A stretch of DNA of 64,000 nucleotides from Pythium myriotylum (GCA_023091665.1 JALJCQ010000027.1:496001-560000), one strand, 5' to 3'; shown: positions 8,930 to 19,560, counted from the stretch's first letter. Notes: generated from the sequence alone by a model not told the origin. Made by a program: numbers and translations.

Positions 8930-10830
8930 GCGTGTGATGCTCGAAACATGAGGTGTGGATCTCGTACTGACGTGTACTGCGACGGATCTACCGCTCGTAG
9001 TGGCGATCTCATCCGGCTACATTCTCGCTCTTTGAAGGAACATATTGTGGAAGGACGCATCGCTCACCCGATGAGCTGGTTTGGTCAATACAATTTGTAT
9101 ACTCCACAAGTGTTTTTTGCACACATACGCACTTTCTGGACTAATCTCGGACGAAGCCTTCCAGCAGCCATCAAAAGTCTCACTTGACGGAAGTGGATCT
9201 TGAAGAAAGAATATGTACAGCCTCCACGCTCACCTCTTTCTGGTACACAAGAGTGCACTATACCTTGTTGCTGATCTGCGCTGATCTGTATGATTGGTGT
9301 CAAGACGAACTTGACGAGACAGAAAGTCTTCACCGCGCCACTTGTGACAATCACCGGGACGTGGAGCCTGGAAAGACGAGGCTCTTGGTCTTTAACAAGA
9401 TCGGGTCCAACAATGTGAGTTGCGAAAGACAAAGAGCGTTGACTACAACATCACGGCGGGAAACCCTGGCTGTTGCTTAAGCCAGACGGACGAGAAGGAC
9501 GTCACGAGAGAGTGAGGCCCTCGCGTCTGCACTCTGGCTCGCTTGTGCGGCCAAGACCCATTGCTCGACGAGCTCGATACCCATTCGCATTCTCCAATCC
9601 TCCTTCTCTCGACCAAGCCACTGATCATGAAGCTCCCATCCGCTTTGATCGCCCTCGCGTCCTTCGCCTCCGCTTCTACGGTCCTCGCGCAGCAGCAGCA
9701 GTCGGCCAGCATGCCCATCTGCAGTGCCTGGCCCGGAGAGGAGTACGAGAAGGCCAAGCTCGACTACCCGTATCTCAAGGACAAGATCGAAACGGTCCAG
9801 AGCAAGGGTACCGCGCCGTGGTACACGGACAACAAGAACATCACGGTGCTCAACAGCATCCTCACGACGCTCTCGACCAAGTGTCCCGCTAACACCAAGA
9901 TCCCCATGGTGGTCTACGGCATCCCGAACAAGGACTGCAAAGACAGCTTCTCGAACACGGGCTTCAACAAGAACTTCGACGACTACAAGACGTTCATTGG
10001 CAATCTCACGTCAACGTTCCCGACGCAGAACATGCTGTACATCGTGGAGCCCGATGCAGTCGGTTTGACGGCCGACGGTGGCTGTGGTATCCAGAGCGAG
10101 TACCCGAAGTACCTCAATTATGCTTTGGGCGAGCTGTCGAAGAACCCGAACGCGGAGCTGTACCTCGATATCGGTTTCTGGCTATTGATGAAGGTGGGCG
10201 GCAACCCGGAGGCGATGGCCGAGGTCGTGAACGAGGTGTGGCCATCGAACGGTAGCCTCAAGGGTATCGCGATCAACACGTCCAACTACCGCAACACGAC
10301 GGAGATGATCGAGCTTTGTGACTCGTTTGCCAACGTCACGGGTCGCCAGGAAATGAAGTGTATCATCGACACGTCGCGAAACCTCCGCGGACCGACGTCT
10401 CAGCGCGAGTGGTGCAATGCGAAGGGCCGTGGCATCGGCGTACCGCCGACCATGGACACGGGTAACCCGCGTGCTGCGTACTACCTGTGGATCAAGCCTC
10501 CAGGAGAGAGCGATGGCGAGTGCGTGAACCGTACGTCGGATGCGATGCCGGGTCCGAAGGCTGGTGTGTTCTTCAAGGACCACTTCGTGCAGCTGTGGAA
10601 CAACGGTTACTTTGTGGAGAATGGCGCGGATCCTATCGTTGAGGTCCCGGACTTTGTTCAGCGTATCTCGCCGGTTTAAATCGTCTGTCGTTCACGACCA
10701 CCGGGGTCTATAGAGGAGTGTCTGTGCCTCGGACGCACACAGGGCTCCGTTTGTAGAGTGAAGTAGTCCCCTTGATACGTGAACAAAAAAAAAAACGCGA
10801 CCATTTTGTCATTCGAAGCTGTGAGTATCA
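8930..10830 (+). repeat. Left arm of large inverted duplication carrying a GH6 gene
   Basis: Compared with the reverse complement of about 17620-19560, homology is visible along the whole arm. Examples are the block around CGAAACATGAGG (8944), GCATCGCTCACCCGATGAGC (9057), the AAGACCAAGA/CGGGAAACCC block (9380-9475), the gene itself, and the 3' flank with CTATAGAGGAGT and CCTTGATACGT to about 10830. Non-coding parts are clearly diverged; the coding part is almost unchanged. Confidence 0.8.
9627..10679 (+). CDS. Secreted GH6 cellulase A
   Basis: 350 residues from ATG 9627. Signal peptide MKLPSALIALASFASASTVLA, then a GH6 catalytic domain with no carbohydrate-binding module. Both GH6 signatures are present: VVYGIPNKDC (acidic residue in the D-C pair) and YIVEPDAVGLTADGGCG (the E-P-D motif with the general-acid aspartate). 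The WCNAKGRGIG and YYLWIKPPGESDG blocks form the substrate cleft of family members. GH6 enzymes invert the anomeric configuration while cutting beta-1,4-glucan, acting as endoglucanases or cellobiohydrolases; which of these cannot be read by eye. Several N-x-S/T sites suggest secretion. The longer frame beginning at 9543 starts with a non-secretory leader, so the later ATG is preferred. Almost identical to the copy at 17766. Confidence 0.92.
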   Translation: MKLPSALIALASFASASTVLAQQQQSASMPICSAWPGEEYEKAKLDYPYLKDKIETVQSKGTAPWYTDNKNITVLNSILTTLSTKCPANTKIPMVVYGIPNKDCKDSFSNTGFNKNFDDYKTFIGNLTSTFPTQNMLYIVEPDAVGLTADGGCGIQSEYPKYLNYALGELSKNPNAELYLDIGFWLLMKVGGNPEAMAEVVNEVWPSNGSLKGIAINTSNYRNTTEMIELCDSFANVTGRQEMKCIIDTSRNLRGPTSQREWCNAKGRGIGVPPTMDTGNPRAAYYLWIKPPGESDGECVNRTSDAMPGPKAGVFFKDHFVQLWNNGYFVENGADPIVEVPDFVQRISPV

Positions 10831-10979
10831 TCCGTAAGCGATAGCGCTTCTGGTTATCGGAGCAAAGTTGGTATCGTGATATCGAATTGAGAGGTAAGCG
10901 TCGGACCCAGGAGAATATGAATCGACATTAATACCACTGACCAAGTGGGGAGGATCAACACTAACTGGGTATATTATTA

Positions 10980-11034
10980 AGGGCGAGAAGCCCTGCTCTC
11001 ACTATGATATAGTGAAAGCAGGGCTTCTCGCCCT
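10980..11034. repeat. Near-perfect 55-bp palindrome (hairpin)
   Basis: The left arm, starting AGGGCGAGAAGCCCTGC, and the right arm, ending GCAGGGCTTCTCGCCCT, pair over about 26 bases, with one short mismatch and a 2-3-base centre. It could be a fold-back element end or a cruciform-forming site. Confidence 0.8.
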
Positions 11035-11439
11035 AAATACCCTAGGAAAGGGGAAGGTTTTCGAATTCTCAATGGACCGTACCCGGCCTCCTCATTTATC
11101 GTTCTCGGCTGCTCCCACGCCAACTTGTAGCATAACTCCTCAGCGCGGCGTTTCGTGGCCGCCGACAAGATCCCGAAGTAAGGTGTGAGGTTTTCATCGA
11201 AATGTTGGTGCGCAGCTTGCGTGGAAACATTACTATTTTTGTGTTGTGCGAGATCAGTCTTCATAGGTGGAAGTGAGAACAGGTCAACAGCGGCCACATC
11301 TTAATAAGTTGACTCGCTTTTGATGCAGTGAGGTAATTGTTTGCCTGCCGTCTCTCACCACTAGCTGTTGTTGCCGAAATTTCGATTTTACGACTCGATT
11401 GATTGTGGGTTGAGTTGTCCATCTTCAGATGAATGCGAG

Positions 11440-11467
11440 GTGATCAGGATTCTCGAATCCTGATCAC
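11440..11467. repeat. 28-bp perfect inverted repeat
   Basis: GTGATCAGGATTC at 11440-11452 is followed by TC and its reverse complement GAATCCTGATCAC. No role is assigned. Confidence 0.75.
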
Positions 11468-12695
11468 TAGCTAGGGTTTAATTAATACTTCAATCTTTGA
11501 AAAAATTGAACTCAGCGACTACAAGTGTCTTGACTGGAAGTTGGGAAACGGATACTCGGTTCCCACTGGAGGAGAGTCTCTCCATCACACTGTGGCCCCA
11601 ATGAGTCGATGCTACAAATCGAAGCCAACACTCGTTGATCCGAATAGGTCAGCGAATCAATCGCTCCTTCTGACTCACTCTCGCAATCGATGGAGCCCTC
11701 GTACGTTCTCGCCGCTGTTACCGCCATGCGCGAAGCATGGCGGATCAGAAACGAAAAACCTGCATGCGATCGAATCGGCTCATGTGCGAGCTAAAACTTG
11801 ATCAGTCTGCGAGGTCATCCAGGAATGATGATGTTGCAAGTGAATTAAATTCATCATGTGAATCCTTGTGAAGGGGCTTTGACAAGACCGTTCAATGAAT
11901 ATGGTTCCAGATTCGTGTTCGCAACTTCTGTGGACTCGAATCTCGAGTCAGCGCAGAGATAAAGCTTATCCACTATCACGGCGACAGTTGCCAGTCATTG
12001 CATTGTAAGTTCGATCAGTCACCGCGGTGGGAAAGCCAAGCTTATGGGCGTCAGGTCAGTCATCGAGCCCAGGTCCGTAAACCGTGCTGGCTTTCCAAAG
12101 GGTGAGCAAGTTTTGCTTGGAAAAAGGATACCCTTCGTATGAGCTGGGAAGTGTGGGATACACGCGGGGAATCCTTCCGATACTAGAAAAGCCCGACCGC
12201 GTGGTTGTTTATCCTAATGCCACGGCTCCATGCTCGAGGGTCATCGGATCAAGTGCTCGCCAGGTCCATATGGGAGGGGGAGCGAACACAGATCACCTCA
12301 AGAACCAACTGGTTGTTTGCTTGAGGACGGCATGAAACAAAGAGTCAAGCGTACTAATAGATATGTACTCAGTTTGTCTTGAGAAGAAAGAAAGACCAAC
12401 CTTGGAAGACTCAAATCAAGAGACATCGCGATTCAAAGGCTCGGAATCAACGAGTATTACAGTATGACTGTATGTGGAGCAATTTGCGTCCTTCCATCGC
12501 ATCTTTGTGAGTCTTGTGACCATGTTCAAGGGCACATGAAACCGACTATCCCTCGAAATAGGACTAATCCTCGCCCGGCTCCAGCCGGATGCAAAGGCAG
12601 CCATCATCTTTTATATGGGTATCGGCTGCTCCCAGACGTTCTCAGATCACGGTAAACCCACGCGTGTCTGCGTTTGGGTCCCTTTGAAGACACGT

Positions 12696-12755
12696 ATGCA
12701 CCCCTTAAAAGGGGTGCATTCGCGTCTCCCAGGGGCACAGAACATTAAAATGTTC
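12696..12755. repeat. Two adjacent short hairpins with AA centres
   Basis: ATGCACCCCTT-AA-AAGGGGTGCAT (12696-12719) and GAACATT-AA-AATGTTC (12740-12755) lie 20 bases apart, about 300 bases upstream of the frameshifted GH6 gene. The related segment near 17100-17160 lacks them, so they look like insertions into a shared repeat. Confidence 0.7.
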
Positions 12756-13032
12756 AGTTCCTGCGTGGGCAGAGACGATCCCACTGAACAATTGCATCCA
12801 TCAAAAACCTGCTGTCCGCACAGAACTCCCATCGTCAAGAGCAGAATCCTCACCACGAGGAGGTCTCCGACCAGAGTGACCAGTTGAAAGGCATCTTTTC
12901 CGCAAGGACAGATGGACCGACAGCAAACGCCCACGATAATGAGCCAGTCTCCCACGTCACGGTGACGGAGCGCTCGAGGACTTTCGAGCAAGGTCATTCA
13001 CTAACTCACCTTATCCCCTTCAAGACGACCAG

Positions 13033-14231
13033 ATGAAGCTTCCGTCGACTCTCTTCGCTCTCGCGTTCCTCGCGTCGGCCTCACTTGCAGCGGCTCAGTC
13101 TCAGAAGACTATGCCCATTTGCAATGCCTGGCCTGGCGAGCAGTACGAGGAGGCAAAGACCAAGTACCCGGAGATCAAAGACCAGATCGAAATCATCCAG
13201 AGCAAGGGTACGGCTCCGTGGTACACGGATAACAAGCCACAGGATCTTCTTGATAAGATCGTGTCCACGCTTTCAACGAAGTGCAAGGCGGACACGAAGA
13301 TTCCTATGGTGGTCTACGGTATCCCGAACAAGGACTGCAAGGACAGCTTCTCGAACACGGGCACCAACAAGGACTTTGACGCCTACAAGGCATTCATCGG
13401 CAAGCTGACGAAGACCTTTCCCACGCAGAACATGCTGTACATCGTTGAGCCGGATGCCGTGGGTTTGACGGCCGATGGCGGCTGTGGTATTCAGAACGAA
13501 TACCCCAAGTACCTCAAGTATGCGCTCGGTGAACTATCCAAAAACCCAAACGCGGAGCTGTACCTCGACATTGGCTTCTGGCTGCTGAAAAAGAAGGCGG
13601 CAACCCGGAGGCGATGGCGAAGGTCGTGAACGACGTGTGGCCAACGAACGGCAGCCTCAAGGGCATCGCACTCAACACCTCCAACTACCGGTCATCAAAG
13701 GAGATGATCGAGTTGTGCGAGTCTTTCGCTACCGTTACGGGCAAGAAGGACATGAAGTGCATCATCGACACCGCACGTAACAACAAGGGTCCGTCGCCTC
13801 AGGAAGAGTGGTGTAACGCGAAGGGACGTGGTATTGGCGTGCCGCCAACCATGGACACGGGCAACCCTCGCGCCGCTTACTTCCTGTGGATCAAGCCTCC
13901 GGGAGAGAGTGACGGTGAGTGTACCGGACGCACGTCGGACTCCTTGGTTGGCCCGAAGGCCGGTCTCTTCTTCAAGGAGAACTTTGATGATCTCTGGAAG
14001 AACGGCTACTTCGCGCAGAACGGCGGCTCGGGCAACAGCACCAGCAGCGATAGCAGTGGCTCCAAACCTAGCGCCCCAACTCCGACTGAGCCTACGACTC
14101 CTGGTACGGTGAGCCCACCGAAAGACGATACTCCGCCAGCAGCGCCCACTCCCGCCGCTACGCCCGCATCGACGCCGGCTGCGACTCCAGCCCCAAAGAA
14201 GAAGTGCACGCGCCGTACTCGTCGTGGCTAG
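13033..14231 (+). pseudogene. Secreted GH6 cellulase B with a one-base frameshift
   Basis: Starts MKLPSTLFALAFLASASLAAAQ (signal peptide) and keeps both GH6 signatures (VVYGIPNKDC and YIVEPDAVG). At about 13590-13600 the frame breaks: after LLKKK the frame runs into a stop at 13627-13629. The homologous sequence (AKVVNDVWPTNGSLKG and on) continues in the next frame to 14231. Total length is one base short of a 400-codon gene. The break falls in GAAAAAGAAGG, a purine run prone to deletion or sequencing error, and also resembling a -1 slippery site. Past the catalytic domain is a Ser/Pro/Thr/Ala-rich tail ending KKKCTRRTRRG, absent from copies A and C. It could be a real pseudogene, an assembly error or, least likely, recoding. 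Confidence 0.8.
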
Positions 14232-14661
14232 ACCCACTTTCGTTTCGTGCGTTTCTAGAATGAGCCAAGTAGTTGCTTGTTTTGAAAGTTCGGCATTAAC
14301 CATATATATTGTAGTGATCATTGTTCAAACTCGCAGAGTGACTTCTTATCTATCCAGTAGGCAACTCTCTGGTGGAAGTACTGAACCGTTCGATAGTGGG
14401 GATGCTCTCAGAGTGCGCCATCGTTCAAGACCCAGGGAACCTGATTAGAATCAACCGTATCGGGAAGGTGTCAACAAATGGAACCTTTTCCAATACGGTC
14501 CATGGTACTTTGGTTCTCTGTCGAGCTGGAGTGGACGCAGTTGAGCCCGTGGAAGTGTCTTCGAGCATACAATCATGCCTTGTAGTGGGCTCTCTCTGTT
14601 GGGCCGAATTTTCTCTGTTTGACCGGATTTTCTTGTGACTCGTGATCTTGTGGATAAGTAC
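14232..14661. other. 3' flank of GH6 B up to the hAT insertion
   Basis: No gene is seen. The only structure recognised is the 16-base sequence at 14642-14657, which is repeated inverted beyond the other end of the transposon. Confidence 0.4.
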
Positions 14662-14669
14662 ATTATCCA

Positions 14670-14690
14670 CAGGCCTCTTAAGAATAGGAA
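14670..14690 (+). repeat. hAT left terminal inverted repeat
   Basis: 21 bp, exact reverse complement of 16445-16465. Preceded directly by target duplication ATTATCCA (14662-14669). Confidence 0.9.
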
Positions 14691-14832
14691 CTCGTTCCTA
14701 GTTTCCTATTTTGATACTAAATAGGATTTTCAAAAAGGTGAAAATAGGAATACATGTTCATTTGGCTTGATCTCAGCAAATTCTGTGATTAGGAACGGGT
14801 GGATTGCACTACGAATACCCACCCTCCGCTTA

Positions 14833-16205
14833 CTATATCTCCTTCGTTTCCTCTTCTGGCGTCAAGGATCTCGCAAGATTAAGGAGCTCGAAATACTGGC
14901 GAGCTTGCAACTGCCCCTCCATAGCGTAGTTGCTCAATGCAGCACGTTGATCGGTCTTGATCTGCTTCACGAGGTTTAGCACGCCAAGGTTTAGCTGGTG
15001 GCTACCGCACCAATTGATGGCGATGCCCTCGGCTCCGTGGAGGCGACAAACGTCTCGAATCCGAATAGCAAATCCTTGGCGACAGCCCAGCATTGTCGCG
15101 GCGCCATCGCTTGTGACTCTGATGAGCTTCTGCCAAATCGCTTCCCCACTCATGTTTTCTAACGTTTCTCTGACGAGATCAGCGTAGTTGGAAGCTGTGT
15201 GAGAGCGTTCTCCCATTGGAATCGCCAAGAGATGCACATTGTGCAGTTCCTGCTTCACTGCAAACGACAGACGCACGTCGAGGTAGCCTTGGGCATTATG
15301 GGTCGATCCGTCAACGAGGATGGCGAATCCCCAGGCTGACCTGAGGATAACGCGAATTGCCTGCAAGTTGAGTGCAACAACACGCCGCACATCACGCCCG
15401 ACGGTCAACTCTGAGGGCCTTCCCAACTTCGCAGTACCTTGCGCTTGCCCAAAAATCACGAACATCTGCACGATGGATCGGAAGCTAGTGATTGTGTTGA
15501 GGCACCGGAGGACCGTGTTGAACTGGCGACGATCTTCGATGATCAAAACGCGATCGCCACTGTCCAGCTCAATGAGCTCCCGGTCGAGCTCCGGCACCCC
15601 GACGACACTATCGATGGACTGGAACCCGTCACTGGTGTTGTTGCTCAACAGGCGCTCGATAACGCCGTAGATGCCTCCATGAATCGTGACATGCCACTCT
15701 CCGTCGAGCTCGAGCACAGCCCTGCGGAAAAATTATCGCCGGATCTCTTGATCGAGAGGTAGCGCGATGAACTCGGCAAATCTGGTAGCGTGCTGCTCTT
15801 GGTGATGAGCCTTGATGTTGTCTGTACGGAACTTCTTGAAGACCTTGATGTTCGTGGTTTTCCTCACTGTCTTCTTGTTTCGCAACTCGGTCGAGAACGG
15901 CTCCATAAACTGTAATTGTGGCTCTGACGCCTTCTTTTCGCGACCGAAGGATTCATAGAACTTGCAGGTGGCTTCTTGTACGACATGTAGAGGGGGCGTG
16001 TTGCGCTGGGGCGGAGTCCAAGCTCGAACTCGTACTTCGGGAACCACTGGTCGCGACGAGCTAGTTGTTGTCGCTTTTCGATTTTCGTCTGAACGAGAAC
16101 ATGGTTGACACTGCTCTGTTCACCTACTTTCACGCGTGTGTTGGCCTCCACAGGTTTCTGACGTCGCTGCTTTGAGGCCGACTTCCGACCACTCTGCGCA
16201 GCCAT
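14833..16205 (-). pseudogene. Degenerate hAT-like transposase
   Basis: Reading from the likely ATG at 16205 (MAAQSGRKSASKQRRQK), a basic N-terminus leads into FPKYEFELGL. A shift of frame near 15975-16010 is needed to continue with KFYESFGREKK and the zinc-finger/BED-like block (KAHHQEQHATRFAEFI). At about 15726-15730 an in-frame TAA follows DQEIRR. The same frame then continues for roughly 295 residues with FAILVDGSTHNAQGYLDVRLSF, VTSDGAATMLGC and NWCGSHQLNLGVLN, patterns of the hAT catalytic core. At least one frameshift and one stop make it non-functional as read. The C-terminal dimerisation domain is missing or short. Confidence 0.75.
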
Positions 16206-16444
16206 GTTCGTGACGAGGATTCCTGACTGCAAAGGCACACACTGCCTTGCCACGCAGCGCGTGAGAGCCACAGCTACAAACTGTTAATAGAGCGGTCGCT
16301 GTGTTGCCCGTTGAGACCGCATTATGCCCAAGTTATCATACTTCCAAGCCATCTTCACCATGAATCCGAGCCAATCCGAGGCAATTTCGAAGTAGGATTT
16401 CTGAAATCCTCCGACTAGGAAAATTGCACTTTTTCGTGTATCCA

Positions 16445-16465
16445 TTCCTATTCTTAAGAGGCCTG
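16445..16465 (+). repeat. hAT right terminal inverted repeat
   Basis: 21 bp, reverse complement of 14670-14690, followed by target duplication ATTATCCA (16466-16473). An additional 16-bp inverted match lies just outside (14642-14657 against 16467-16482) and overlaps the target duplication. Confidence 0.9.
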
Positions 16466-16473
16466 ATTATCCA

Positions 16474-17619
16474 CAAGATCACCAGCTGCTAGACGATCAC
16501 ACCGCATCGGGCACAAGAGTTCCAGAACGATATTTTGCATCTCGAAGCCGAGCAACGCGTCAGTAGGCACCAACTCTCAGCACGAAATGCGTATACGCCT
16601 TACGAAGCAGAGATCCGTAGTTCGGTTGAAATTCGCATCCGTTCACACCTTCGTGTCCTGTATCAGATGAGAAAATCACAACATCATATTCTCCGTGAAC
16701 AGTGCTCCAGGTTCCCTCTTGACTATCCGGATATGATGACGTTTTTGAGCAAGTTGATGGACTCCACATTGCAGTCGGAAATGCTCAAAACAGCTGGTGA
16801 CGAAGTTGAGGTGGTGAAAACCCCAACTCAGCGAACAGCTGTTACTTGCCGTGCTGGGATCTGTGGTCCGACCTTCAGCTCTTCGGCTCGGGTATTAACG
16901 GTGGAGCTATTCAAGCCGCCGTGTACGACCGTGTTTCTGCTATAGCTGTGAAGGGATGTTAGCTGTCTACTCAAGTAGCCAACTGTCGTCTATACGATGA
17001 ATTCTGGACTAGATCTGTCGAGCGAGACCCATCTAGAAGTTTGCTGCTGCACCTTCCCGACGGGAAACTCGCCAGTTCGATCTGAGGTCGATCCCAGATC
17101 ACGGTAATCGAGCATCCGCGTATTCACGCAACTGAATAATTGCGCCTATCAAAAACCTGCTGTCTGCGCGGAGTACCAATAATCGCGAATTGACCCACCG
17201 CCAATCCTCTTTTAAGCGTGCCCGTACAGTTTCGCTGGATCACGTGCGACTAGGCGAGAGCAAGTTGTTCTGCTTGTACACATGGACTGATGGTGAACGC
17301 CTCACGAACGGGAACCAGTTTCGGTACGTATTTGTGTAGCGAATGGATGACTCTTTTTGGGTGTTGAGCAAGCTCGAGTCCTTTACAGGAGAAAGTGAGA
17401 GGAGGTCAACAGTGACCACGTGCTCGTTGAAAGGTTCAATGATCAAAATCGAAGTGTTGCATGGGTGCGAGAGCGCTTATACTCTTCGGGCGATCCTGAT
17501 GAGCACAGTACCGCAGTGTTAGCTACGGCACGAGTTGGCCACCTGGCCAAGCCTTTGCTGTCCATACCACATCTCGATACCAAGTTTACTCCGACAACCG
17601 GAAGCGCTGTCACTTACAA
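16474..17619. other. Spacer between hAT element and right duplication arm
   Basis: No supported gene. It contains the degenerate copy of the 12640-12840 repeat (about 17095-17165) and of the 11220-11290 repeat (about 17350-17420, including GTCAACAG-GACCAC), both in the same orientation as the first copies. Confidence 0.45.
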
Positions 17620-19560
17620 ATGATACTTTTCAGCTTCGAATGACAAAATGATCGCGGTTTTTTTACGTATCAAGGGGACTACTTCACTCTACAAACGGAG
17701 CCCTGCGTGCTTCCGAGGCACAGAGACTCCTCTATAGACCCCGGAGGTCGTGAACGACAAGCGATTTAGAATGGCGAGATACGCTGGACAAAGTCCGGGA
17801 CCTCAACGATAGGCTCCGCACCGTTCTCCACAAAGTAACCGTTGTTCCACAGCTGCACGAAGTGGTCCTTGAAGAACACACCCGCCTTCGGACCCGGCAT
17901 CGCATCCGACGTACGGTTCACGCACTCGCCATCGCTCTCTCCTGGAGGCTTGATCCACAGGTAGTACGCAGCACGCGGGTTACCCGTGTCCATGGTCGGC
18001 GGTACGCCGATGCCACGGCCCTTCGCATTGCACCACTCGCGCTGAGACGTCGGTCCGCGGAGGTTTCGCGACGTGTCGATGATACACTTCATTTCCTGGC
18101 GACCCGTGACGTTGGCAAACGAGTCACAAAGCTCGATCATCTCCGTCGTGTTGCGGTAGTTGGACGTGTTGATCGCGATACCCTTGAGGCTACCGTTCGA
18201 TGGCCACACCTCGTTCACGACCTCGGCCATCGCCTCCGGGTTGCCGCCCACCTTCATCAATAGCCAGAAACCGATATCGAGGTACAGCTCCGCGTTCGGG
18301 TTCTTCGACAGCTCGCCCAAAGCATACTTGAGGTACTTCGGGTACTCGCTCTGGATACCACAGCCACCGTCGGCCGTCAAACCGACTGCATCGGGCTCCA
18401 CGATGTACAGCATGTTCTGCGTCGGGAACGTTGACGTGAGATTGCCAATGAACGTCTTGTAGTCGTCGAAGTTCTTGTTGAAGCCCGTGTTCGAGAAGCT
18501 GTCTTTGCAGTCCTTGTTCGGGATGCCGTAGACCACCATGGGGATCTTGGTGTTAGCGGGACACTTGGTCGAGAGCGTCGTGAGGATGCTGTTGAGCACC
18601 GTGATGTTCTTGTTGTCCGTGTACCACGGCGCGGTACCCTTGCTCTGGACCGTTTCGATCTTGTCCTTGAGATACGGGTAGTCGAGCTTGGCCTTCTCGT
18701 ACTCCTCTCCAGGCCAGGCACTGCAGATAGGCATAGTGGCTGGTTGCTCATCTTGGGCGAGGACCGTTGGCGCCAAGGTGAGCGATGCGAGGGCGAGCAA
18801 AGCGGATGGGAGCTTCATCGTCGGTGGCTTGGTCGAGAGAAGGAGGATTGGAGAATGCGAATAGTCTCTCACCTCATCGAGATAATGGTTTTGGACGCAC
18901 AAGCGAGCCAGAGTGCAGACACATGGGTCTCACTCGTTCATGAGGGTCACGACCATTTCGTCCGTCTGGTTGAAGCAGCAGCCAGGTTTTCCCGCCGTGA
19001 GGTTGTAATCAACGCTCTTTGTCTTCCACTGCAGTACCCACATCGCTGGGCCCGATCTTGCCAAAGACCAAAATCCTTGTCTTTTCAGGTGTACCGGTAC
19101 GCGTCTTGGTGTTTGTCACAAGCGGTGTAATGAAGATGCCATCGATCCCCCTCCCCGCCCCTCGCGTTCGCAAGGATACCTATTATCCAGATCAGTAGCA
19201 TGGCGTAGTACTTTTGTGTGCCAGAGTGGCGAGCCTCTCGCCTCGATGTCATGCGTCAAGATCACTATCGTCACGTGGGATTTTTGATGGCTGCTGAGAC
19301 GTTCCGACGGAGATTAGCACGTGCGAGTGCAATAAACTATTGGAGTATACAAGTTGTATTGATCGAACCAGCATCGCTCATCTGGTGAGCGATGCGTCCT
19401 TCCCATCCATGGACTGTACACTCTGTTTTTGCAGAGAGCAAGAACGTAGCCGGATGAGATCGCAGCCACTACTGTATCATATGAGTGGTGAATCGGTCGT
19501 ATGCGGTGGAACCGTCGCCCATGCCTCATGTTTCGAGCATCACGCAATCTGTCAAACCTC
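17620..19560 (-). repeat. Right arm of large inverted duplication carrying a GH6 gene
   Basis: Reverse-complement homologue of 8930-10830. The outer end matches the CCTCATGTTTCGAGCATCACGC block (19521-19545), and the inner end matches the poly-T/CGTATCAAGGGGACTACTTCACTC block (17658-17693). Small indels and many substitutions occur outside the gene. Confidence 0.8.
17766..18818 (-). CDS. Secreted GH6 cellulase C (inverted near-identical copy of A)
   Basis: 350 residues from the ATG read at 18818. The signal peptide MKLPSALLALASLTLAPTVLA differs from copy A at many residues, but from MPICSAWPG onwards only a few residues differ (for example LKYAL for LNYAL, GAEPI for GADPI, final SPF for SPV). 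Both GH6 signatures (VVYGIPNKDC, YIVEPDAVG) and the WIKPPGESDG block are intact and no binding module is present. Same predicted role as copy A: hydrolysis of beta-1,4-glucan outside the cell. Silent sites also agree almost perfectly with copy A, unlike the signal peptide and flanks. Confidence 0.92.
   Translation of the reverse strand: MKLPSALLALASLTLAPTVLAQDEQPATMPICSAWPGEEYEKAKLDYPYLKDKIETVQSKGTAPWYTDNKNITVLNSILTTLSTKCPANTKIPMVVYGIPNKDCKDSFSNTGFNKNFDDYKTFIGNLTSTFPTQNMLYIVEPDAVGLTADGGCGIQSEYPKYLKYALGELSKNPNAELYLDIGFWLLMKVGGNPEAMAEVVNEVWPSNGSLKGIAINTSNYRNTTEMIELCDSFANVTGRQEMKCIIDTSRNLRGPTSQREWCNAKGRGIGVPPTMDTGNPRAAYYLWIKPPGESDGECVNRTSDAMPGPKAGVFFKDHFVQLWNNGYFVENGAEPIVEVPDFVQRISPF

Larger units (their letters stand above)
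10831..13032. other. Gene-poor spacer with hairpins and repeat relics
   Basis: No convincing gene. A minus-strand frame at 10977-11297 (106 residues) resembles the start of another minus-strand frame at 17240-17446: both contain VDL-(L/F)-SL-x-P-(V/M)-K followed by a similar stretch. They are probably decayed copies of one repeat. The stretch 12640-12840 (GATCACGGTAA ... ATCAAAAACCTGCTGTC) has a degenerate copy at about 17095-17165. The TCATTCACTAAC near 12995 could be an initiator for the GH6 gene at 13033. Confidence 0.5.
14670..16465 (-). mobile_element. hAT-type DNA transposon with intact ends and broken transposase
   Basis: The 1796-bp element is bounded by perfect 21-bp terminal inverted repeats, CAGGCCTCTTAAGAATAGGA(A) at 14670-14690 and its reverse complement at 16445-16465. 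An identical 8-bp direct repeat, ATTATCCA, flanks it at 14662-14669 and 16466-16473. An 8-bp target duplication and ends beginning CAGG are typical of the hAT superfamily. The interior carries a minus-strand transposase relic. Sub-terminal motifs (repeated AGGAA/TTCCTA and AAATAGGA) occur inside both ends. Perfect ends beside a broken gene suggest a fairly recent insertion, perhaps mobilised in trans. Confidence 0.88.
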
